In this document: positions 1-9,971 of the stretch, piece by piece | How positions within the stretch are numbered: the stretch's first letter is position 1 | How the letters are laid out: every line of letters starts with the position of its first letter | Origin: Asparagopsis taxiformis | Taxonomy: Eukaryota > Rhodophyta > Florideophyceae > Bonnemaisoniales > Bonnemaisoniaceae | Reading direction: 5' to 3' | Length of the DNA: 60,896 bases | Assembly (NCBI GenBank): GCA_030407315.1 | Contig: JALQPE010002677.1 | Span: forward strand, 1 to 60,896 | The notes under the pieces: generated by a model | The model's input: only the letters and a program-made list of their open reading frames with translations | Database searches by the model: none | Told to the model about the DNA's origin: nothing | Position numbers and translations under genes: made by a program

Positions 1-656
1 TGTAGTATACGTGGCAATTCCGAAATTGCAAATATTTACGTTTTTCCGCGGAATTCGAATCTCGGCGGACACGACCGGCGACAGCAATGCACGAACATTG
101 CTGGCGCATGCGCGCGCGCAACCGGCACACGTGTGCAACGAACGTACTGGCAACGGCCAACGGACCACGGGTCCCTACGTGTGACCCACAAGGTCCTTTC
201 CATTCGGGGACGTTACGAGCAGTGTTTACACTGTAAAGCGATGCCATCGTGGCCATATAGGTATTGGCATCGTGCCGGGAGGGAAAGGGGACAAGACAAC
301 GATCGAGCAACGGCTCTAGTCTACGACTGACTTCTACGTTTACGTTTACGTTTTGCCTAACGAGGCTTCGTCTCCGTCGAGCTGCGTACTCCCTACCCAT
401 CGCCGCACGTAAGGCTGATTGCGTGTAGTGCCTCCGGGCTTGGTCGAGAGCGCCTCCGGTGACGTACCACCTCGTTTGCTAACGTAATCCTCGCGTGGAT
501 TGTTGCGTCGTGACGCTCGTGTCTACTCGCTAACCACTCTACCTTCTACCTTCTACATACAGTCAAAACCCAGCGGGTGGACTGCTCGTTTCGTTTCGTT
601 AAGGACAGCGTGTCCGTGGCTCGTACCAGCTATTCTAGAACTAACGTGGTTCCACA
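1..656 (+). repeat. 5' LTR of element E1
   Basis: Matches 12796-13465 along its whole length with a few substitutions and about eight small indels. Starts TGTAGTATACG and ends GGTTCCACA, giving the usual TG...CA ends. It is followed after one base by the primer-binding site, which fixes the right edge. Contains a short TTTACG-type run near 332-355 and a TTTCG repeat near 590 that differs by one unit between the LTRs. The left edge coincides with the window start, so up to two further bases could lie outside. Confidence 0.95.
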
Positions 657-657
657 C

Positions 658-673
658 TGGTCTCTCGACCTAG
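658..673 (+). other. Primer-binding site of E1
   Basis: The sequence TGGTCTCTCGACCTAG starts one base after the LTR and begins with TGG, complementary to a tRNA CCA end. The exact reverse complement occurs next to the 5' LTR of the minus-oriented element E2 (41997-42012). This shows that both elements use the same primer. I cannot assign the tRNA from memory. Confidence 0.85.
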
Positions 674-755
674 AAGTTGCTACGAGCATAACGACAACCA
701 ACGAGGTTGAGCTCTTTTACGTTAACGAAAAGCTACGTGCTACAGACGACGGTCT

Positions 756-2865
756 ATGAATTACGCTGTGTCGAATTCCAGCGCGTCGCCCAGGCAACCG
801 TTGCCAACGTCAGCGGACGCCGAAGCCGACGTGGCCTTGTCAGCAGAAGCGATCTTCGCGACTGATCGATCTATCCCGCCGGATATCGAGGCGATCGGCC
901 AGCTACCACGTACGGTAAGCCCGTTTGAGTCCGTGAGTATGGACCCCGCAACGCGCGGTCAGCTCAACGAAGGGAACGTGACTCCCACGGCACTACGTGT
1001 AGTGTACGAAGACCTTCGAGGTCACATCGAAAGGGCGAGCGACGCGGCCGTCGACGAAGCCGTAAGGCAGAGACTCGGAGTCTCGGAGCGCGAAGCTCGT
1101 GCGTTACGTGAACGCTCAGCGACCCTCGAACGGGAAAACGAAGGTTTACGAAACCGCCTCTCCGCCGTGGAGGGAAGACTCGACTCGTTTGTCGTAGTAT
1201 TCAACGAAATCGTCGCCGGACGTTCCGCTCCGCCGAGCGGAAGCGATCCGAATTACGAAGGCTCGCGCGCCTATAACTCGCAATCCTCCCGGCCGTTCCG
1301 GGAGGATACCCACCAACACCCGGTTCCGACACCCGACAACGTACGGAAGGGGGGCGACAGTGCAACGAGCCATCGCCCACCCCGACGAGACGCCACGAAG
1401 GCAATTACGTTTTAACGATACGCCAGACCACGCGCGGTCGGCGGACGCAGCACGTGCTGCGCAATTCGATACGAGAGCTCCCCCGCCACGTGAAACGTAC
1501 ATTCCGTGGCTGGGTACGTTCGGCACGACGGACACGCGAGTCCACGAAAACGAACGTGCCGACGCGGTACGCTTACCAGGGAACGCCCTCGGACCCGTTT
1601 GCCACGCGTTGGCAGAGCACACGACAATGCTCGACGCATTTGCGAACGTGGTATCGTACCGCATGTACCGACTTAACGATGTACGTGAACATCTCTACGT
1701 GAACGAGAGTCAAAGCGTACACAAGCTCAAACGTGAGCTGGAGGGACTTTTCCCTACGTTGAAGCCGTTCTCCGGCCGGGATCCGATTACGTTACTCGGA
1801 TTCCTCGCCAAATACGTGATGGGTTCAGCACACTCGGAGTGTGCGAGGGAGTGGCAGTACGTGCGCTGCACTTCTTCCTCGAAGGGGACGCCCGACGGTT
1901 CTACGATTCCCAGTGTACGACTGGTGTGATCACGACTGATCCGACGAAGAGGTTCTCGTGGCCTCACGTAATCAACGCGTTGATCAAACGATACCTGCAA
2001 GACGACGTGCTGCAGGAGGCCTACGAAAAGGTCACGATGATCACGCAGAGTCCTAACGAGGACGAGAATCAGTACGCTGATAGACTCGACAACCGCCACG
2101 CGGGCGTGTAACTACGTGTTTACGGATCGACTCCTCGTTCACCACTACGTACGTGGTTTGCTGCCCTCGACGCGGGCAGCAGTGACGGAACGACTCCGGT
2201 CACTCCCCGAACGAGAGAGGAACGACCTCACCGTTGTGAGACGATTGGCGACGGCCGAAGGAACGACCTTCCGTGCACGTACGGCAGCTGTCGCGTCAGC
2301 CGCGAAACCGAAAGTGCGGTTTCCGGTGAAGCCTACGTTGGCTATTTCCGACCACGAGTCGAGGAAGTTCGCGGACTACGATGAGTCCGCGTACTTACGT
2401 AATGAACGGGCTAACGAGCCCAGTTACCACGATGGTAACCCGAACATCCCCGCGAGGGACGACGACGACGTGTCGCTCGCTGCGGTTCACGTTGCCGAGA
2501 ATTTGGAGGCGATCCTCTTCACGAACGGGCCGCCGCCCAACGATACGAAAACGGCAAACGAAAAGCCGGACGAGCTCGAAGCTCGATTGAACCGTCCATG
2601 CGAGGACGTGCCGAAGCTCACGAGCGAGCAGACGCAATTGGCGCACTCCGTAATCCCGAATGATTACTGGACGCTGTCGTGTTGGTCATGCCGCGAAGAT
2701 GGCCACTCGACGTTTACGTGTCCGCGTCTGACGCCAGATCAACGGATCTTTTTCGCGTACAAGTACTACCTCTTCCACGTGAAGAGCAACCCACGTCAGG
2801 CTGAGTACTTCCGCCAACGAATGGCCAACGTAACCAGGAACGACCTGATGAGCGAGGGAACGTGA
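756..2865 (+). pseudogene. gag: E1 gag (nucleocapsid protein), frameshifted
   Basis: Gag of element E1, which would form the virus-like particle. It is read in four successive frames: 756-1415 (ATG start, disordered then coiled-coil around residues 85-150), 1360-1929, 1839-2111 and 2116-2865. The capsid-like part (about 1650-2330) has the pattern of related gypsy Gags, with FLEGDARRFYDS and the later DENQYADRL. It resembles the capsids of E2 and of the fragment at 44096-45115. A CX2CX4HX4C zinc knuckle, CWSCREDGHSTFTC, lies near 2685-2730. Three frame changes and a TAA near 2109 interrupt it. Because the LTRs are nearly identical, either these are recent lesions or they are base-calling indels. 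Confidence 0.85.
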
Positions 2866-3076
2866 CCCGCGGAGGTACGGCACGCCGCCTACGATACTCC
2901 GAAACCCAATCGTGACGGGGGAAGGCCCTTCGACAGGCGCCGCGGCGACTTTCGTAATGACCGACGTGACCCCCGCCCGTGGGCGAACGAACGAAATGGC
3001 CAGCGTAATGGCCGCAGCGGAGTCTACGTGACGACCTCCGCTGACGAAACACCACTCGAGGTGGAAACGAGTCACG

Positions 3077-4476
3077 ATGACGAACGAGCTTCGTGGGCTC
3101 ACGACGACAACGTGTCGAACGGCCCCGCGCCGGAAACGACCAGGCGATGTAGGTCACGAGCCACCCACATCGCCTGAACCCTTACGTAAAAGGGGGACGA
3201 CCGACGTCGATGATTGGTCCTCCGCAGGCTCACCGATGAACGAGAGTTACGTAAAGCTCACGGCCGCGAAGGCCAACTCGAGTCACATGACACCCGACGT
3301 GGGGGAAGAAACGAAGTCCGACGGGACGAACGAACCTCACACGAAGAGGAAGCCTCGCAGACGAGCGAGACGCGCTACCCGGAAGCACGACGCTTCCGAG
3401 CGCGAGAAGCCAAGCACGCGGCTTATACGAAGCGTGTCGACGCAAAAGAAGCCATACGGGCTCACGATGAAGCGACGAACCGCTAGCGAAGACGTAGACC
3501 GCGCGCCGGTCAGGACCGAACCGTTGGTCCTCGACGGGCATACGTGCCTACTTGCGTCGAAGCATTATATCGTGTCCGGAACGATCGGACTAGACCTCAA
3601 CGTGATGAGGGCGATTACCATCGCGATGGATACGTGCAGCGGCTACAACTTGATACGAACAAGTTTACTACCCTACGACTGGGTCGACCGCTGTCTACGT
3701 GACGAAGAGCTACCGAAGCTCGGAGACGCCAACGGGCGACGTTTGCCTATCGAAGGCGCCATCCTGCTTCGTGTCAGGTAGGGAACTCGCTGTTCCGCGT
3801 AAAATTCTTCGTAGCCAACACGCTGGCTGTTCCCGTTATAATGGGCACGTCGTTCATGTCGAAGCATGTCGATGCTATACGCTGTCGAGCGCAGACAAAT
3901 CGACCTCCATCGGGGGGATACGATACCCATTATCGCGGAGGGTGATACGACGACTCCGTACGAGGAGGGGGAAGAGACGAATCCAAACGTGGAACACCCG
4001 AGACGCCGCGAGCGTAACGCGGCCTCGAATAGGCCGAGCCGAACGTTCTCGGTTCGCCTGACGAAGTACACGCGTGTACCGGCGATGTCGCAACGGACCG
4101 TCAACGTGACGACGGATGCGACCGGACTCGTGTTCCTCGAACCGAAAGCGTCGGTGCAATTTCGGCATGGGCTGCGCATAGCCAACGGAGTGGTCGACGT
4201 AGGACCGAGAGAGACGTTCTCTATCATCGTGTCGAACTTCACGAAGAAGGACCGCGAATTGCCGAAAGGCGCAACGATTGCGTACGCGGTACGCTCCCCG
4301 TTGGGAATCGTCCCACTCAAGCGTGAGGGCGGCGAAGCCCTCGCGAAGGTTTTGAACCTACCGCTAGTCGACGCGACGACGCGGACAAATACGAACGGGT
4401 TGGGCGACGAAACGCCAGACCCGTTGGTCAACGAAAGGGGAACGACCCCGCCACGGATTGGCAGTCGACAATCGAT
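3077..4476 (+). pseudogene. E1 retropepsin and RT linker, frameshifted
   Basis: Aspartic protease segment between gag and RT. The catalytic region reads AMDTCSGYNLIR near 3630-3660, where D-T-G is expected; the protease of E2 has LDTGAG at the aligned place. The flap-side IMGTSF motif appears near 3838-3860 after a frame change, matching ILGADF in E2 and ILGCDF at 45800s. A linker rich in acidic and Pro residues runs from 3866 to about 4470. The first half of this interval (3077-3480) is charged, low-complexity sequence. A frame change at about 3780 separates the two halves of the protease. Whether the Cys replacing Gly is real or a sequencing error is not known. Confidence 0.75.
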
Positions 4477-7400
4477 TTGTCGCACCTCGACGACGAGGAC
4501 TTACGAAAGCGCATCAACGAGATGCTAGCTACACATTCGTCAATGTGGACGAGCGGACGCCTCGGCGAAATCAATGCTACGGAGCATCGAATCGAACTCG
4601 AACCGGGCACGCGGCCCATACGTTCAATGCCCTATCGTCAGGGTCCGGCTTTACGTACGATAGCCGAGGAGCAGATCACGAAGATGCTCAACGAAGGGGT
4701 TATCGAACCCGCGTCCAGCGAATGGGCGTCACCAATCGTGTTGGTGCCGAAGAAGGACGGATCCTTACGTTTCTGTGTCGACTACAGGCGTTTGAACGCG
4801 AAAACGATCGCTGATTCGTACCCGCTTCCTCGTATGGAAGATTGCCTCGATTCGTTGGCGACGCCGCCATCTTCACGACACTCGATTGTAACGCCGGTTA
4901 CTGGCAAGTGCCCGTCTCCGCCGAGGACCGTGATAAGACAACGTTTACGTCTTTCATGGGAACGTATCGCTACGTGCGAATGCCATTCGGGCTACGAAAT
5001 GCCCCCGCTACGTTTCAGCGGACGTTGGACATCATCCTCTCCGGAGTACGTTGGCAATCGTGCCTGGTACTTAGACGACGTAATCGTCTTTTCGAAAGAC
5101 CTCGAGTCTCACCTGGGTCACGTTGACCAGGTGCTTTCCCTGCTACGCGCAGCGGGAGTAACGTTAAAGCTCACGAAGTGCTCGTTCTTTCAACCACGAG
5201 TTGACTACCTGGGGCACGTGATTACCCCAGGGAAGCTGCACGTCGCAGCACGGAACAAGGAAGCCTTTCGTACGGCTACGTTCCCACGAGACAAGACGCA
5301 ATGTCGATCGTTTTTGGGCGCGGCCAACGTTTACCGCCGTTTCGTAAAGGCGTATGCCGAGATCGCTCGGCCACTCAACACGATGTTGAAGAAGGACGCT
5401 TCCCCCGATTGGACGAACCCAACGGACGCGCAAACGAATGCGTTCGAAACGTTGAAGACAATACTGGTGTCGCCACCAGTATTGCACCTTCCGAAGGCGG
5501 GACGTCCGTTCATGATCGATACCGACGCGTCGGCGTATCAGCTGGGAGCTACGTTGCTCCAGCAGCAGAACGAAGATAAGCCCAACGAATGGGTGCCGAT
5601 TGGGTACTGGTCGAAGACCCTCAACGAAACCGAACGCGGTTACTCGGCAACGGAGCGCGAGTGCTACTCCGTCGTTTGGGCGATAACGTCGCTCCGACCC
5701 TACGTAGAGGGTCAACGATTTACCGTACGTACGGATCACGAAGCCTTACGTTGGCTGATGACGTTAACGGACGCGTCCGGACGACTACTACGATGGAGGC
5801 TACGCGTTGCCGAATTCGATTTCGAAGTCACGTACAGGCCTGGGCGCGTGCACCAGGTACCTGACGCTTTATCACGTGTGATATCTACGTATGACGACGG
5901 TCGACCCGTCGACGATGACGTACCATCGTACGGGGACACGGTCCTCGTGACGACTCGCAGTCGGCGACAACCCACACGAAATGGGCAAGGACGAACGACG
6001 TCCGTACGTAAAAAGGCAACGAATGCCAGGGGTCACGACGACCCGTCGAACGAGACTCGTGATGAACGAACATCGGCCACGACGGCTGGCCACGATGGCC
6101 TCGAGTTCAACCGCGACGCGTCGCTCGATGACGTTCTCGACGAGGAACCGGATTTCCTCGACGAACAGCGCGCTGCCGAAGACGATTCGGCACGCGTGCC
6201 ACCAGCTGACGTTCAGCTTCCCATTACGAGGGACGAGCTTATCGAAGCTCAACGCGAGGACGCGTTCTGTCAAACGATACTGACACGACAGTCCGAGACG
6301 CAGGACGCTGCATTCTTCGAAGGCCACGATGGCTTACTCCGACGCCGGAACCCTCACGGTGAGGAACGTACACAAATCGTTGTGCCGGCTTCGTTACGGC
6401 CGCGGCTGCTGGAGTTAACGCACCACCACGTCCTCGCTGGACATCCCGGGCAAACGCGTATGTACTATACCCTACGGAGGACGTACTACTGGCCCGCGAT
6501 GGCCGCCGACATCCACGCAACGGTACGAAACTGCGTTGGATGTGCGAAGAACCGCGTGAAGCTTCGCAAACGGACGAACCCGTTACGTTTATTTCCGGCT
6601 ACGGAGCCGCTGCGAGACCTATGTATCGACATACTAGGTCCGCTTACGAAGACCACGCGTGGTAACCGATTTATCCTCGTGATAACGGACCGCTTCACGA
6701 AGCTGACTAGAGTCGTACCTCTACGAAATATCGATTCCGCCAACGTGGCGAGCGCGTTCGTCAACGCGTGGGTCTTCTCGTATGGACCCCCACGGACGCT
6801 CATAAGCGATAACGGAAAGCAGTTCGCTGCTAAGTTTTTCCAGCGCGTCTGCAACGAAATCGGCGTGACGAACGTCTTTACGTCGACGTACCACCCCCAA
6901 ACGAACGGGCAGGTGGAGCGCTACAACAGGACGATCCTGGCGATGCTGCGCAATTACGTGAACGAAAACCAGAACGACTGGGATCGATACGCATCGGCGT
7001 TAACGTTTGCGTACAACACGCATGTGCATTCGAGCACGGGCACGACGCCCTTCGATTTGATTCTCACGAATCCACCGCCACCGTTGGCGCTACACACGTC
7101 GGTAACGAACCGCGAACTACCCGACGGGGAGGGCGAGCCACTTACGTTCGTGAGCTCGCCACAACGATGGACAACGCGTATCGAACGCTGAAGGCCGCGC
7201 AGGCACGTTATAAACGAAATTTCGACAAACGAGTCCGTGTCTCGAATCGAACATCCGCGCGGGAGAATACGTATTCATCGACCCGACGGACGGGACCACG
7301 AAGGGCACGAAGCTCGGCAACCACGCGTTGGGACCGTTCCGCGTACTACGTAACGACGTACGAACGTTCGTCATCCAACGAGGAGACGTAGTTGAACGTG

Positions 7401-7672
7401 TCAACTCGGACCGCGTTGCGTACGCGCCAACGCCGGCGAACGCGCCCCCGCCGGAGCCATACGATGCCACCGAGGCAGACCTCGACAAGAACCGCGACGG
7501 TCCGGCGTATGTAGTAGACGACCTACTCAACCACCGCGTGAACGAGGACGGAACGTTAGACTTCCTCGTGAAGTGGGTCGGGTATCGTAACCCTACGTGG
7601 GAACCCCGCCGGAACGTATCTGAAGAGAGCGTCTCTCGATACTTCGCACGCGTGCGACGAGCAACAACGTGA
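4477..7672 (+). pseudogene. pol: E1 pol: RT, RNase H, integrase, chromodomain
   Basis: Reverse transcriptase starts near 4480 (GVIEPASSEWASPIVLVPKK, CVDYRRLNAKTI). The stretch from about 4860 to 5045 is in a neighbouring frame, where FTTLDCNAGYWQVPV and MPFGLRNAPATFQ are read; two compensating frame changes bracket it. The catalytic YLDD is at about 5077-5088. RNase H follows (FMIDTDASAYQLG, ATERECYSVVWA, RTDHEALRWL). Integrase has the HHCC zinc region (HHHVLAGHPGQ ... NCVGCAKN) and DDE residues in DILGPL, SDNGKQF and NGQVERYNR. Near 7150 and 7240 two more shifts lead into GPFRVLRND and a C-terminal chromodomain, FLVKWVGYRNPTWEP, ending at 7672. The full pol is present but not in one frame. 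Confidence 0.92.
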
Positions 7673-9971
7673 AAGGCCACGACGGCCCCCGAAAACGCAC
7701 ACGAGCGTCGGGTTAAGCGCACGCGTGCGCGACGTTGCACGATGCAACAAACGAAGGCGACGAGCCGCACGAACGAGAAGCGAAGGCACAACGAGTGGCC
7801 GGGACGTCCACCCTTGCGTTGGGGGGGCGCGATGCGTGCTAGAGCCGTCGCTCTTTTCGTTTTCGACACCATACGTTGGTGGAGGCACGAGCGCCAACGA
7901 AAGATTGGACGACGAGTCCACGCGCGGACGATTCACACGATGTGAAGAGCCACGACTGGCTCGACAGTGTTGACCGTCCCACGGGCAAAGGTGACGACAC
8001 CACGGGCCACGGACGGACAACACGTCAGATTTTTCGCGCGAAAAATTATACTTGGGCCAGCGGGCCATGGACGCACGGTACGAAAAATCGGGCCGATTAC
8101 AGTGCGCTAATCCGGCCAAATCTCGGGACACGCGTGCCCCGAAAATTTCGTAATTTTGGCATGTCACGTGAGCCATCGTACGTCCCCGTGGACAGCCGCT
8201 GACAACGAGTCGCATCGACCAACGAGGTCAACGCCAAACAGCTCGCGAGCTAACGGCAACGTGACGCCGGTAGGCGGAGAAACGACGTAGGACGGACGCG
8301 TCCCCAGCGAAGATGGCAACGGCCTCATTACGAAACTCCCGCACGAAGCGGAACGAAGCTATACGTTAGCCGACGAATTAGACCAACGGGTCTCAGCGCA
8401 CGAAGCGCGCGAGTAAAGCGTGCGAAAGACGAGCCAACGAGGCCGCGACGACGGACGGCGAACCGTATCGCCATCGTGAGGCACGACGCCGAACGCGGTA
8501 GCCACGTACGGCAACCACGGAACGACACAACGGTGTCCTGCCACGCGGGCATAACGAACGACGCGCGAAAGCGAAAAGCCCGCCGGCCAGTCGAACGCAC
8601 GTAACGAAAACGAATACGCAACGGCGTACAAGCTGGTAGCCAACGTAAACGGCACAGCTGAAGGCAACAAGCCGACGAAGTTGGCTCACGAACACGTAAC
8701 AGCCTCAAACGCCCGCGGGCATGCGAAACGACTTCGTCAATCGCGTCCCCGTCGGGTTCGCAAGTCGAATAAACGAATTACGCAACGGCGTAGAGGGCGA
8801 GCATTACGTATGCCCAGGTGCACGTCGCACCACATAACGAATGAGCTAACGAAACGCTCCTCGGACGCCGCGGCGAACGACGCCACCACGCGAAGCGGAC
8901 TAGCGCAACGATTGCGCCACCGGCTAACGTGAAGCCGCGGGAACGTGAAAGCGCGACGGCGCTAACGGTGTTAACGGCTATACGAAAAGCCAAGCCCGCC
9001 GGCAAAAACGTTGTCAACGAACCGCAACGTACGCGACGAAGCTACGCGTACACGCAACGGCGTGAAACGTCAAGCCAACTCACGCGCGAGTCGGCCTGAC
9101 GTTTAGCGAATTTTCCGTCCAGCTCATCGGAGCAAATTAAAATTGGCACCGACGTGCTACGTGCCAGAGAGCTCGAATGCTCAACGGAATTCGACACCCG
9201 ACGGGGTTATCCGCACGAGGAACGACGGCGGAAACGAATTCCGAGATAGTTACAAAATGATAACGCCACTGGCCAACGTGAAGCCGCGGCAACGCGAAGC
9301 GCGACGGCGCTAATGACGTCAACGGCTATACGAAAAGCCAAGCCCGCCGGCCACCACGTCGTCAACGAAACCGCAACGTACTGCGACGAATTACTGCGTA
9401 CACGCCACGGCGTAGAACGTCAAACCGACTCACACGCCCGTCGGTCTGACGTTCGACGAAATTTTCGCCCAGCTCATCGGAGCAAATTAAAATGGCACCG
9501 ATGTGCTACGCGCTAAGGAGCTCGAATGCTCAACGAAATCCGACACCCGACGGGGTTATCCGAACGAGAAACGACGGCGGAAACGATTTGCGAGTTAGTT
9601 ACTAAATGATACGCACGCCAACGGGCTCTACGGTCGAGGTTAACGTACCACTCGCAGTGAAAAGCCGCCGCTACGCGCCGCCGCTTTGCCGAATAATTGC
9701 GTGTGTTACGAACCTGCCAACGGGCACGCGCCGCCGCGAACTCGAAACACGGGCTACGTAAGCCTTACGACACCCGACGGGGTAGACGCCACAACAAAAA
9801 AAATTGTGGGGAGGGGCTTAACGCTAAACCCCTCCTCTGCTGCAGACGACCTGCCAAACGCAAATTACGAAGCTCAACGGAGCCATGCGATTACGCAAAG
9901 AAACAAGACGAAGTTTACGAAGCAATACGATGCTAGAGCCGACGTGGCCTACGAACTAACCTAGGAACGAC
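7673..9971 (+). other. E1 long non-coding region downstream of pol
   Basis: No convincing gene. Reading frames here are short and lack similarity to anything I recognise. It contains an 18-base perfect palindrome, ATTTTTCGCGCGAAAAAT (about 8028-8045), AT-rich stretches around 8090-8160, and a 349-bp tandem duplication at 8916-9614. Phrases of the duplicated unit (AAGCCCGCCGGC followed by ACGCAACGGCG) recur in weaker form near 8575-8620 and 8770-8790, suggesting older rounds of duplication. Confidence 0.7.
8916..9614 (+). repeat. Tandem duplication in E1, about 349 bp x 2
   Basis: Two consecutive copies, roughly 8916-9264 and 9265-9614, share long blocks such as GCTATACGAAAAGCCAAGCC, CAGCTCATCGGAGCAAATTA and GACACCCGACGGGGTTATCC. 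Identity is high but with scattered substitutions and small indels. The repeat lies between the chromodomain and the antisense gene and has no coding content that I can see. Confidence 0.85.

Noticed and set aside
332..355. Telomere-like TTTACG run in the E1 LTR
   Set aside because: Only three units, inside both LTRs, so it is part of the LTR and not a telomeric relic.
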